Below, in pieces: positions 43,030-50,771 of a stretch of DNA of 64,000 bases. A program made the translations under genes and the position numbers. Source of the stretch: a virus; the IMG/VR virus record IMGVR_UViG_3300042691_024284, positions 1 through 64,000 of that record. One strand, written 5' to 3'. The notes beneath the pieces were generated by a model, which made no database searches, was not told the origin of the DNA, and saw only the letters and a list, made by a program, of their open reading frames with translations. Within the stretch, counting starts at the first letter, position 1; the number at the start of each line of letters is the position of its first letter.

Positions 43030-43588
43030 GACCGCGCTGTCTGACTATATCCGGGTGCTTTACAGGCACACGGTGCTGCCAGTACAGGAAGAAGAGCGGC
43101 TATCGAAGATGATACAGGCCGGAGACAACGCCGCATTGGAAAAGCTAGTGCGGCACAATCTCCGGTTTGTCGTTTCGGTGGTCAAAGAAATGCCAATCTG
43201 GCAAAACGGCTCGGTGCCGTTCGAGGACATCGTTGCTATCGGTAACGAGTCGCTGCTGAAAGCAGCCCGCAAGTGGGTGCCAAAAAATGGGGCTCGGTTT
43301 GCCACGTACGCCAAGCCATTCATTATCAAGGGAATCAGGAGGGCTCTTGATAATGAGTGGTCAATGATCCGCGTGCCGGTGAACATCCTCGAAGAGATCC
43401 GCCGCATGAAGTATCTCGAGCGGGTTTTGTCGCAAGAGTTAAAACGGGACCCGACAGCCAGGGAGATTGCAGACCGGATGAAAGTGCACGAAAGCAGGAT
43501 CACGGAGCTGCAAAATCTCCTGACCCTGGAGCCGGTGTCGCTTGAGGCCTACAACCAAGAGAAATTCCACGAGGAGAGCGAAGAATGA
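43001..43588 (+). CDS. Phage sigma factor with regions 2-3 only
   Basis: A 195-residue sigma-70-family protein. Region 1.2/2.1 is LEKLVRHNLRFVVSVVKEM. Region 2.2-2.3 contains FEDIVAIGNESLLKAARKW and RFATYAKPFIIKGIRRAL. Region 3 follows (IRVPVNILEEIRRMKYL...). It ends about ten residues after a region 3-like helix, with no region 4 (-35 binding). It should direct RNA polymerase to extended -10 promoters, like T4 gp55. A TTG start at 43016 with GGAG upstream is an alternative to the ATG at 43001. Probable master switch from early to middle/late genes. Confidence 0.85.
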   Translation: MERTDLKRDKTALSDYIRVLYRHTVLPVQEEERLSKMIQAGDNAALEKLVRHNLRFVVSVVKEMPIWQNGSVPFEDIVAIGNESLLKAARKWVPKNGARFATYAKPFIIKGIRRALDNEWSMIRVPVNILEEIRRMKYLERVLSQELKRDPTAREIADRMKVHESRITELQNLLTLEPVSLEAYNQEKFHEESEE

Positions 43589-43788
43589 AGCCAATCCAAA
43601 AAGAGGTTTACGATGACCGCGGCAATCTCAAGATCATCGAGGTAATCGACGCAGAAACCAGCAAACACATTGCAGACTTTCTGTGGGACCCGCACGATGC
43701 GCAGACGCCGGAGAATCGCAATAAGTTTAGGGACTGGGTAGTTAACTGGATTAACAATCGCATGAAAGGAAAAAGAGATGGAAACTAG
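43585..43788 (+). CDS. Small protein after sigma gene
   Basis: A 67-residue alpha/beta protein (VYDDRGNLKIIEVIDAETS...), basic at the C-terminus. It overlaps the sigma stop by four bases and the next gene by eleven. It may be a co-factor of the sigma protein by position only. Confidence 0.65.
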   Translation: MKPIQKEVYDDRGNLKIIEVIDAETSKHIADFLWDPHDAQTPENRNKFRDWVVNWINNRMKGKRDGN

Positions 43789-43936
43789 GCAAGAGCTGAT
43801 TCTAAAATTCATGCTGGCTTTGGCCAGCTCGAGTGAGGTCACAAGGCTGTTTGCACAAAACGACAGCACCCTCGTGGCCAGCAGGATATACCTCAATGCG
43901 GCAAAACTTGCCGATCAATACATCGAGGGAGTGTAA
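43778..43936 (+). CDS. Small helical protein ending the early cassette
   Basis: A 52-residue helical protein (METRQELILKFMLALASSSE...). Preceded by AAAGGAAAAAGAG. Last gene before the Fur-box-like site and the right copy of the inverted duplication. Confidence 0.65.
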   Translation: METRQELILKFMLALASSSEVTRLFAQNDSTLVASRIYLNAAKLADQYIEGV

Positions 43937-43938
43937 TG

Positions 43939-43961
43939 CAAATGAGAATCATTCGCATTTG
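43939..43961. promoter_or_regulatory. Fur-box-like palindrome
   Basis: GCAAATGAGAATCATTCGCA. Its reverse complement contains TGCGAATGATTCTCA, which agrees with the 7-1-7 Fur consensus TGATAATnATTATCA at 11 of 14 fixed positions and with the common variant AATGAGAATCATT. It sits between the early cassette and the primase gene. Binding by host Fur is predicted, not shown. Confidence 0.5.
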
Positions 43962-43986
43962 TCAGGGGTTGCCGGGGTCGTGTCAG
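43959..43986. repeat. Inner motif of the inverted duplication, right copy
   Basis: TTGTCAGGGGTTGCCGGGGT followed by CGTGTCAG. Inverted relative to 36304-36331, with two mismatches in 28, and 68 bp from the palindromic element. Confidence 0.85.
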
Positions 43987-44054
43987 GGGTAGAGACGCGA
44001 TTTTCCATATACTACCCCCTTTGCAACCCATTGATTTAATTGAAGAAAAAATTT

Positions 44055-44178
44055 GCTGTCAAGGGTTGCGGGGGTAGCGGGGGTCTATTTCACTTTTATT
44101 TTTTATTTTGAAAAAAGAAAAATAAATTTAAGAGGGAAGTACGTTTAGACCCCAGCAACCCCCGCAACCCTTGACAGA
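44055..44178. repeat. Palindromic element, right copy (inverted)
   Basis: Left arm 44055-44086 and right arm 44147-44178 pair over most of their 32 bp, around a loop of exactly 60 nt as in the left copy. The loop edge TATTTCACTTTTATT continues the identity with the reverse complement of 36181-36202, showing that the whole element is duplicated in opposite orientation. The primase ATG is 40 bp downstream. Confidence 0.9.
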
Positions 44179-44217
44179 GTTAAAGTAAAACATTAAGTTT
44201 GTATAAGTTGAGGAACC

Positions 44218-46524
44218 ATGACCAGACCAACAGCTTTGCCGGTGCAATTTGACCAGATCCCCATGACGCTGAAGATGATTCCGCGCTGGGTAGTCTGGCA
44301 ATTTGTCGAGGTGGAAACCGCCGATGCCCGCAAATGGGCTAAAATTCCCCTACAAGCCGCTACTGGACTTCGTGCTAGTAGCACCAACCCCGACACGTGG
44401 GCAGACTTCCTAACAGCCCAAAAAGCCTATCAGACGGGCAAGTATGATGGCGTCGGATTTGTCTTCATCAATTCTGACAACCTGGTAGGCGTCGATTTGG
44501 ACGATTGTTTGTCCGAAAATGGGCAAATCACTAGCCCTGATGCAGCCACGATGCTGGAAAACATCGACGGCTACGCTGAAAAGAGCCCATCAGGAACCGG
44601 CGTGAAGATCTTCACGAGGACCACGCTGCACTCAGCCCACGTTGACCACAGCAAAGGCCTGGAGATCTACCCACACGCCCGATACTTTACAGTGACGGGC
44701 CATTATCTGCAGGGTGCCATACCCGAGCATGAAATTGATCTGTCCCCATTTATTCCGCCGCGCACGATCCATCGCTCGGGGGATGACTTCGCGGACTACA
44801 CGCCGCCGGTGGAGGAGTATGACCTGGCCAGGGTGGAGCGGGAGATCCTCGCTAACCTGGACCCCGACTGCGGCTACACAGACTGGCTGACAGTGGGCAT
44901 GGCCATGCACCACCAGTTCCAAGGCTCGGACGATGCGCTCGAGATGTGGGACAACTGGTCCTACCAAAATGGGGACTGTCCCTCATATTCACCCAACGAG
45001 TGCCGGCGCAAGTGGTCAACGTTTTCCAAAAAGGGCGGGGCCACGCTGCGCTCGTTGATCTTCAAAATTAACCAAGTAAAAAAGCAGGAGGCCCTAGCAC
45101 GTGGCGAGATCGTGCTAGACCAGGCCCCGCTGGACCACGCTCGCCAGTTCCTCGAGGCTAACCACACAACCGAGGAGGGCGTGCGGCTGGTGCACTACGC
45201 AGAGGACTACTTCGTGCACAAGGCCACGCACTACGAGGAGATTGAAGAGGCGACGATACGCTCGCAGCTCTACAAGTTCCTCGACAAGTGCAAAAAGACA
45301 GACCGGCGAAGTAACTTGCTGCCGTTCATGCCAACGCCGGCGACGGTGACCGCGGCGCTCGACGCAACCAAAGCGCTCGTGCACCTGGAGAATCACCCCA
45401 ACACCAAACCGCCGGTGTGGTTAGATGGTTACGCTAACGGCAAGCCCGCAGCATCGAAGCTGATTAGCGTAAAAAATGGGCTTTTCCATTTGGAAGAGTC
45501 GGTGCTGCTGCCACACAGCCTGGGGTTTTTTACGCAGAACAGTTTGCCGTTCGAGTATGACCCCAAGGCAGCGTGTCCGACGTGGGAGAAGTTTCTCACG
45601 CAGATATGGGGCCACGATCAGGAGTCAATCGACACACTGCAAGAGATCTTCGGCTACGTCTTATCGGGCGACACGCGGCAGCAGAAATTTTTCAACGTGA
45701 TCGGTCCGCGCAGATCAGGCAAGGGCACGATCAACAAGGTGCTCGTGGAGCTGCTGGGTCAGCACAACACAGTCGCACCAGAATTAGGAGAGCTCTGTGA
45801 TACTTTCGGTCTTCAGCCTTGGCTGGGCAAGTTGCTCGCTAGTTTTACGGACGCACGAGCGCCTGAACGGAATCGAAGTGCTGTTGTCTCTCAGCTTTTA
45901 AGGATTGTAGGGGGCGACACGGTAACGGTGAACCGCAAAAACAAAGAGGCCTGGAACGGCTACTTGCCAACGCGGATCATTGTTTACTCAAACGAGGTCC
46001 TGCAGCTGACAGAAAACTCAAACGCGCTGACAGGCCGCATGATTGTGTTAAAGATGACGCAGTCGTTTTACGGCAAAGAGGATACCGAGCTTGCCGCCAA
46101 ACTGATGAAGGAGTTATCCGGCATCTTTAATTGGAGCATGGTCGGCCTGCGGCGCCGGATGGAGCGGGGCGGGCACTTCCTGCAGCCAACCAGCGGCATC
46201 GATTTGCTGGAGATCATGGAGGATCTGTCCAATCCGATCAATCTGTTTTATCGTGATGTGCTCATGGAAGACCCCGAGGGATCAGTCGATAAAGATGATC
46301 TGTTTAAAGTCTTCAAAAAGTGGTCGCAGGAAAAAGGCATGCACCCTGGCACCGATTTATCATTTAAGCGTAAGTTCCTCGCAGCAACGCAAGACAAGCC
46401 CATTACAACGGCAGTGTCGAGGGTTGAGGGCCGGCGTGAGAATGTGTATCGCGGGGTGAAGCTGACCGATAAGGCACAAAGTTTTGTCAATAGTCTAAGT
46501 GAATTTAACGAAAGGATTTTCTAA
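44218..46524 (+). CDS. Primase-polymerase / SF3 helicase
   Basis: A 768-residue replication protein. The N-terminal domain (VGFVFINSDNLVGVDLDDCL, with the DxD pair near residues 94-97, and FTVTGHYLQG) is of the bifunctional primase-polymerase type (NrS-1-like). About residues 214-275 (DPDCGYTDWLTVGMAMHHQF) match a PriCT-2-like linker domain. Then comes a D5-type region and an SF3 helicase with Walker A GPRRSGKGT (about 497-505). It would prime and unwind at the origin. It has its own control region, so it can be expressed apart from the early cassette. Confidence 0.88.
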   Translation: MTRPTALPVQFDQIPMTLKMIPRWVVWQFVEVETADARKWAKIPLQAATGLRASSTNPDTWADFLTAQKAYQTGKYDGVGFVFINSDNLVGVDLDDCLSENGQITSPDAATMLENIDGYAEKSPSGTGVKIFTRTTLHSAHVDHSKGLEIYPHARYFTVTGHYLQGAIPEHEIDLSPFIPPRTIHRSGDDFADYTPPVEEYDLARVEREILANLDPDCGYTDWLTVGMAMHHQFQGSDDALEMWDNWSYQNGDCPSYSPNECRRKWSTFSKKGGATLRSLIFKINQVKKQEALARGEIVLDQAPLDHARQFLEANHTTEEGVRLVHYAEDYFVHKATHYEEIEEATIRSQLYKFLDKCKKTDRRSNLLPFMPTPATVTAALDATKALVHLENHPNTKPPVWLDGYANGKPAASKLISVKNGLFHLEESVLLPHSLGFFTQNSLPFEYDPKAACPTWEKFLTQIWGHDQESIDTLQEIFGYVLSGDTRQQKFFNVIGPRRSGKGTINKVLVELLGQHNTVAPELGELCDTFGLQPWLGKLLASFTDARAPERNRSAVVSQLLRIVGGDTVTVNRKNKEAWNGYLPTRIIVYSNEVLQLTENSNALTGRMIVLKMTQSFYGKEDTELAAKLMKELSGIFNWSMVGLRRRMERGGHFLQPTSGIDLLEIMEDLSNPINLFYRDVLMEDPEGSVDKDDLFKVFKKWSQEKGMHPGTDLSFKRKFLAATQDKPITTAVSRVEGRRENVYRGVKLTDKAQSFVNSLSEFNERIF

Positions 46525-46748
46525 TGGAAAGCTGGGCACAACCTGACCGATGGGTGCGCATCGTCGCCACCAAAAAACTGGGCTGCATTCGAGCCGTTGA
46601 TGAAAGAGGGCGGCTGTCAATTGCCGTTCCAAGTGAGACTGATTGGCCATTTCCGACACGCGTGTTTTGCGATATTGACAGCGTCGTGCCGATAGCCAAA
46701 CCAAGAGTGCCAAAGGCAAAACTCGTATTTGAACCGGCGTTATTTTAA
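46524..46748 (+). CDS. Small protein
   Basis: A 74-residue beta-rich protein (VRIVATKKLGCIRAVDERGR...), starting one base within the primase stop. Unknown function. Confidence 0.65.
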   Translation: MESWAQPDRWVRIVATKKLGCIRAVDERGRLSIAVPSETDWPFPTRVFCDIDSVVPIAKPRVPKAKLVFEPALF

Positions 46749-46760
46749 ATGGAGAAAAGC

Positions 46761-46955
46761 ATGCAAAGAGATTTAGAGCAGATCAAACAATTCGTAAATG
46801 GCATGTGGGCCCGCTCGCTGGCTGCAATGATTGCCATCGTGCTGGGCTTTATTGCCGGCACGCTGACGGCGCAGTGGCGCATCATGGACGATTGCAAGTT
46901 TATCAATAACTTCCGTGTTGATAATCAGGCTTTCTCATGTCAGCGCCGTATTTAA
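46761..46955 (+). CDS. Small single-TM protein
   Basis: A 64-residue protein with one membrane segment (SLAAMIAIVLGFIAGTL). The start at 46761 was preferred because GGAG lies ten bases upstream, inside the five-codon-longer frame from 46749. Two Cys flank the C-terminal part. Unknown function. Confidence 0.65.
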   Translation: MQRDLEQIKQFVNGMWARSLAAMIAIVLGFIAGTLTAQWRIMDDCKFINNFRVDNQAFSCQRRI

Positions 46956-47152
46956 AAAGAGCTGTTAGGTTTGCAATCGAAACAGTAATCTTGGCTGCCG
47001 TGTTGTTTGCCGTGTTCATGTGGGGCATGCAACACGGCAAACGCGAGGCCATGAAAACTGCTTTGTCGACTAACCCCGTGTCTGAAGAGCTTGAGATGAC
47101 TTGCTTGAGTATCTGGGCCACGGAGCAAAACAAAAAAGGAAACATGAAATGA
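46937..47152 (+). CDS. Small single-TM protein
   Basis: A 71-residue protein with one membrane segment (FAIETVILAAVLFAVFMWGM) and a hydrophilic C-terminal half with one Cys. It overlaps the previous gene by 19 bases and the next by four. Unknown function. Confidence 0.65.
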   Translation: MSAPYLKRAVRFAIETVILAAVLFAVFMWGMQHGKREAMKTALSTNPVSEELEMTCLSIWATEQNKKGNMK

Positions 47153-47283
47153 CCGTCATCGTGCTACACGCCAAAAGTTTAGACCCGATATTTTTTGCGC
47201 TGTTTGCTATCGGGGTTGCAATGTTCGCTACATGGAGGAGCTATCGTGAAGATAAAAGTGAGTGGCGTTCCCTACGAGGTTGA
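47149..47283 (+). CDS. Small single-TM protein
   Basis: A 44-residue protein with one hydrophobic segment (PIFFALFAIGVAMFATW) and a charged tail. The ATG at 47149 overlaps the previous TGA (ATGA). Third of three consecutive small membrane proteins. Confidence 0.6.
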   Translation: MTVIVLHAKSLDPIFFALFAIGVAMFATWRSYREDKSEWRSLRG

Positions 47284-47539
47284 AACGCTAGCCCTACGCA
47301 AAGCAGCAGAGTTAGCGTTGGATGCGTTAGATATTTACCGTGAACATGATGCTGAGAACATTGGGTTGGCAGATGCGGCATACGAAGCACTACGCCAAGC
47401 ACTAGCGCAACCGGAATGGGTTGGGCTGACGGATGAGGATTTGGAACCTATGTGCGATGACTGGAGAATTGTTTTTGGCTCATATGTGCATGATTTTGCC
47501 AAAGCGATTGAAGCCAAAATAAAGGAGAAGAACACATGA
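47246..47539 (+). CDS. Small helical protein, EWVGLTDE family
   Basis: A 97-residue protein with GTG start, preceded by GGAGGAG. Its C-terminal part EWVGLTDEDLEPM...AIEAKIKEKNT recurs in the next two genes, so the three are diverged duplicates or share a C-terminal module. Unknown function. Confidence 0.7.
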   Translation: MKIKVSGVPYEVETLALRKAAELALDALDIYREHDAENIGLADAAYEALRQALAQPEWVGLTDEDLEPMCDDWRIVFGSYVHDFAKAIEAKIKEKNT

Positions 47540-47979
47540 CTGACCTACGCAAAGCAGCAGAGATGGCGTTAAAAGTTTTGAATGTTGGGTCTAATGAAGT
47601 TATCCCAAATAATTACGAAAAAATGGCTAGTGAAGCAGCCAGACGCCTTAATGATGCGTTATCTAATTTATCTACTTTGGAATGGTTCGATGCGCCAACA
47701 AAAACTGAATGGGGCGAAATGATGGTAAAGACCTCAATAGAAATTGATGCTAATCATTACTTTGATGTGTATTGCGAAAGATCGCAAAAAGAAAATGTTG
47801 AATTATTGCTTGGAGTCAAAAAGCGTGAATGGGCTGGGCTAAGCCGTGACGAGGTTGACTATTGTTTTGAGCAGAACGTGGTTAGAAAATTTGATCAAGA
47901 CGGGACAGAGCAAGGATTTGTCAGCATCTATCAAGCAGCTCAAGCAATTGAAACCGAATTAAAGGAGAAGAACACATGA
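47536..47979 (+). CDS. EWVGLTDE-family protein, long form
   Basis: A 147-residue protein with the same N-terminal DLRKAAEMALKVL as the previous gene, a central insertion, and the C-terminal module REWAGLSRDEVDYC...ELKEKNT. Overlaps neighbours by four bases each. Unknown function. Confidence 0.7.
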   Translation: MTDLRKAAEMALKVLNVGSNEVIPNNYEKMASEAARRLNDALSNLSTLEWFDAPTKTEWGEMMVKTSIEIDANHYFDVYCERSQKENVELLLGVKKREWAGLSRDEVDYCFEQNVVRKFDQDGTEQGFVSIYQAAQAIETELKEKNT

Positions 47980-48206
47980 GCAAGCAGGCACTAGACGCGC
48001 TTGGCGTTGCAATAACAAACGCAGGGTACACGTGGACACCTGAGATGCGAAGCGCTTATGAAAAAGGTATTCGTGAGAGTGAATGGGTTGGGCTGACGGA
48101 TGAGGAAATTGAGGAGTGCAAGATCAACGGCGGCTTACCACACGCCATCAATTGGAGGCTTTCTGTAAAGGTCATGCAAGCCAAACTAAAGGAGAAGAAC
48201 ACTTGA
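47976..48206 (+). CDS. EWVGLTDE-family protein, short form
   Basis: A 76-residue protein with EWVGLTDEEIEECKINGGL and the identical end AKLKEKNT. The repeated end overlaps the ribosome-binding site AAGGAGAAGAACAC used for each following gene, explaining why it is conserved at DNA level. Confidence 0.7.
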   Translation: MSKQALDALGVAITNAGYTWTPEMRSAYEKGIRESEWVGLTDEEIEECKINGGLPHAINWRLSVKVMQAKLKEKNT

Positions 48207-48454
48207 GCGACGGGGGCAAAGGCTCGGCGCCCAGGCCGATAGAAGATTGGGCGCGCTTTGAGAAAAATTGGGACGAGATATTTAAACCAAAAGTAAAGTC
48301 GCCATGCGTGGAGGTTTGCTTTTTAAACTTCGAGCAAGGCATGTGTATGGGCTGCAAGCGCACGTTAAACGAAATAGAAAACTGGTCCTCGATGAGCACA
48401 GAACAAAAACGCGCGCTCGTCGAGGCGTTGAAAACTAGGGAGCTGCATGGGTAA
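48203..48454 (+). CDS. DUF1289-domain protein
   Basis: An 83-residue protein starting with TTG, overlapping the previous TGA and preceded by AAGGAG. The C-terminal half matches the DUF1289 pattern: SPCVEVCFLNFEQGMCMGCK, RTLNEIENW and the four Cys expected for metal binding. The N-terminus SDGGKGSAPRPI resembles other phage small proteins. Function unknown. Confidence 0.8.
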   Translation: MSDGGKGSAPRPIEDWARFEKNWDEIFKPKVKSPCVEVCFLNFEQGMCMGCKRTLNEIENWSSMSTEQKRALVEALKTRELHG

Positions 48455-49028
48455 AAACTGGGGGTACTACCACGTCGACTGCGGACATTTTCCTGCGGAG
48501 ATAAAGCTGTGTTTCTCCAACGAAATGTTCCAGCGCGTGTTGCTTGATCATGGCATCACAGCCAAAGCGACAGCCTTGGACGAAGGCATCGCGGAGACAC
48601 ACTATCTTACCGACGGCAAGATGGGTGTGATTGTCATGGTGTTTGATCTAAAAGAATGCATCGACGAGGACCCGGCTTACTTGGCCGGCGTCATCGCGCA
48701 CGAGGCTACGCATTGCGTGTGCCGCGTGTTTGAGCACATTGGGGAAGAGCCTGACGAAATTGGCGAAGAGTCCCGCGCGTATCTCACCGAACACATTGTG
48801 AAACAAATCACAACCGGCATACGCATGGAGATGGAAAAAGATGTTAGAAAAACAAATAGAGCAGTACCTGGGGAAAAAGGTAAAGGAAAACGGGGGCCTG
48901 AGCCTAAAGTGGATAAGCACGATAACGGGGGTGCCGGATCGAATAGTATTCCTAAACAAAAAGATCCACCTGGTGGAGCTAAAAACAAGCGGCGGCGTGT
49001 TATCAGAAAGGCAAAAGATAGTCTTTAA
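48447..49028 (+). CDS. Putative zinc metallopeptidase-like protein
   Basis: A 193-residue protein with HEATH (about residue 88) in GVIAHEATHCVCRVFEHIGE, an HExxH zinc-binding motif in a helix, followed by conserved acidic residues. Residues ~1-130 form the domain. The remaining ~62 residues are Lys/Pro/Gly-rich and encoded in DNA that also encodes the start of the VRR-NUC gene in another frame, so this tail is probably unstructured. Substrate unknown. Confidence 0.75.
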   Translation: MGKNWGYYHVDCGHFPAEIKLCFSNEMFQRVLLDHGITAKATALDEGIAETHYLTDGKMGVIVMVFDLKECIDEDPAYLAGVIAHEATHCVCRVFEHIGEEPDEIGEESRAYLTEHIVKQITTGIRMEMEKDVRKTNRAVPGEKGKGKRGPEPKVDKHDNGGAGSNSIPKQKDPPGGAKNKRRRVIRKAKDSL

Positions 49029-49116
49029 ACAATTAGAAGAACAAGGCTATCCGGTAACAGTGCTGCGGTCCAGGGAGGATGTAAATGTATTTGTCAGCTC
49101 GAGAACAGTTTATTAG
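48841..49116 (+). CDS. VRR-NUC domain nuclease
   Basis: A 91-residue stand-alone VRR-NUC protein: EKQIEQYLGKKVKENGGL, the catalytic GVPDRIVFL with Asp, and HLVELKTSGGVLSERQ with Glu-x-Lys, ending SREDVNVFV. Such minimal nucleases cut branched DNA such as Holliday junctions, useful for resolving replication intermediates before packaging. It starts 188 bp inside the previous gene. Confidence 0.88.
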   Translation: MLEKQIEQYLGKKVKENGGLSLKWISTITGVPDRIVFLNKKIHLVELKTSGGVLSERQKIVFKQLEEQGYPVTVLRSREDVNVFVSSRTVY

Positions 49117-49603
49117 TAATGCTTTACAAAATGCTAAAAGAAGGGCGCAAAGAAAAAATGTTCCGTTTGATCTTGATAAGGAATATTTATTATCAATCGC
49201 AGGAGAACGTTGCCCTGTGTTTGAAACAATTTTTGTTTGGAGAGCTTCCGGGCTAGGCAGAGGACGCACAGAGCCAAATTCCCCATCACTTGACAGAGTT
49301 GTACCAGAGTTAGGTTATGTGAAGGGAAATATGGTTTTTATTTCGCACGTTGCAAACAAAGTAAAACAAGACGCAACCGAAAAAGAATTGTACGCCGTGG
49401 CCGATTGGCTGCACGACAAACGTAAAGAGGTGTTAGATGCTTTCAAAGACAAACTTCCACGACTACCAGAACCGTGTGTTACACCAGGCAGAAAAACTGC
49501 CGCACGTTGGCCTTTTCCTGGAGCCGGGCCTGGGAAAGACAGTGACAGCACTCAGCATCATCAAGGAGAGCTCTTCGGGCCGGACACTGGTAGTGGCACC
49601 TAA
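49085..49603 (+). CDS. HNH/endonuclease-VII-like protein
   Basis: A 172-residue protein with ERCPVFE, then PSLDRVVPELGYVKGNMVFI and HVANKVKQDATEKEL, the pattern of phage HNH-type endonucleases (SLDRI.P..GY..GN). The usual second Cys pair is not obvious, so activity is uncertain. Its C-terminal ~55 residues are encoded over the start of the helicase gene and are Pro/Gly-rich. Confidence 0.7.
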   Translation: MYLSAREQFISNALQNAKRRAQRKNVPFDLDKEYLLSIAGERCPVFETIFVWRASGLGRGRTEPNSPSLDRVVPELGYVKGNMVFISHVANKVKQDATEKELYAVADWLHDKRKEVLDAFKDKLPRLPEPCVTPGRKTAARWPFPGAGPGKDSDSTQHHQGELFGPDTGSGT

Positions 49604-50771
49604 GCGCGTCGCTGAGTCTGTATGGGCGCAGGAATGTCAAAAGTGGGAACACTTAAAAAATTTGAAGGTTGTAAAAATAATGGGCACGCCACGGGATCGA
49701 TTGTTGGCGTTGCACGGAAATCACGATATTTACATTATCAATGTCGACAATTTAGCGTGGCTTGTCGACAATTGGATTCCTGGAAAGTTTGATTATTTAA
49801 TTATTGATGAAAGCTCTCGGTTTAAAGATCCCAGCACAAAACGTTTTAAAGCACTAAAGACTGTGCTGCGCTCTTTCAAACGACGAATCATAACCACCGG
49901 CACACCGACGCCGCAGGGCATGGGGGATCTATGGTCCCAAGTAGCCATCCTTGATCTCGGCTCCCGTCTTGAAACAAGCCTCACAAAGTTTAGAGATAAG
50001 TACATGCACGCCACCGAGCGTAACCGGCACACCAATGTTGTGTATAAGTGGGAGGTGCGCCCCGGTATGGACAAAGTAATTACAGACAGAATCTCAGACA
50101 TTTGTTTTAGTTTGAAAGCAGAAGATTATTTAACATTGCCAGAGTTAACTAAACTCCATCACAGAATAGAGCTGGAGCCGGATCTCATGGCCAAGTACAA
50201 AACCTTAAAAAAGGAGATGGTCAGTGAGATCGATGGTCAGCAAATTACGGCGATTACGGCGGCGACGCTTGTCAATAAGCTTTTACAGTTTACCAGTGGC
50301 ACCCTTTACACCGAAGACAATAATCGTGCGTTCGCACACTCGGCCAAGATTGAATTTCTGGAGTCGCTTGTTGAAGAAAACAGCGCCCCGACTCTGGTCT
50401 TTTATCACTATAAGTCGGCGCTAGAAAAGCTGCGGGAAGTTTTTCCATACGCTGAGCTGTTGACTGATGACAATATAGAAAGGTGGAGAGATGGCAAAAT
50501 TAAGATGATGCTGGCGCATCCGCAATCAGGGGGCATTGGATTAAACCTACAGTGCAACGTAGGGGATGTAGCGCAGTGCGTTTGGTATGACTTACCCTGG
50601 AGCTCAGAGAATTACATCCAGGCCAACGCGCGCATTTACCGGCAGGGACAAACGAAGCCGGTCATCATTCATCATCTGATGATAAGCAAGACAATCGACG
50701 AGCAAGTTATAAAAGTGCTGGAAGGTAAGATCAGCCTGCAAGACGCGCTCATGGATTCGCTAAAAATATGA
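49437..50771 (+). CDS. SNF2-type DEAD/H helicase
   Basis: A 444-residue SF2 ATPase. Motif I is LEPGLGKT (about residues 29-36), motif II is LIIDESSRFKD, and motif III is TTGTPTPQG. Motifs V-VI are PQSGGIGLNLQ and QANARIYRQGQ. This is the compact SNF2-like form common in phages, often beside nuclease and polymerase genes. It may remodel or translocate on DNA during replication or recombination. The start has GAGGTG upstream and overlaps the HNH gene by 167 bp. Confidence 0.92.
   Translation: MLSKTNFHDYQNRVLHQAEKLPHVGLFLEPGLGKTVTALSIIKESSSGRTLVVAPKRVAESVWAQECQKWEHLKNLKVVKIMGTPRDRLLALHGNHDIYIINVDNLAWLVDNWIPGKFDYLIIDESSRFKDPSTKRFKALKTVLRSFKRRIITTGTPTPQGMGDLWSQVAILDLGSRLETSLTKFRDKYMHATERNRHTNVVYKWEVRPGMDKVITDRISDICFSLKAEDYLTLPELTKLHHRIELEPDLMAKYKTLKKEMVSEIDGQQITAITAATLVNKLLQFTSGTLYTEDNNRAFAHSAKIEFLESLVEENSAPTLVFYHYKSALEKLREVFPYAELLTDDNIERWRDGKIKMMLAHPQSGGIGLNLQCNVGDVAQCVWYDLPWSSENYIQANARIYRQGQTKPVIIHHLMISKTIDEQVIKVLEGKISLQDALMDSLKI

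Larger units (their letters stand above)
43937..44217. other. Control region before the primase-helicase gene
   Basis: A 281-bp gene-free segment. It contains a Fur-box-like palindrome (43939-43961), the inner motif (43959-43986) and the inverted second copy of the palindromic element (44055-44178). A sequence TTTGTATAAGTTGAGG lies just before the primase ATG and partly resembles the phage promoter motif. It is the mirror image of part of the 36-kb control region. Confidence 0.7.

Noticed and set aside
44171-44217. Consensus sigma-70 promoter using TTGACA in the palindrome arm before the primase
   Set aside because: TTGACA is followed by TATAAG at 25 bp, too far for a standard promoter, and the hexamer at 17 bp (TAAGTT) is poor.
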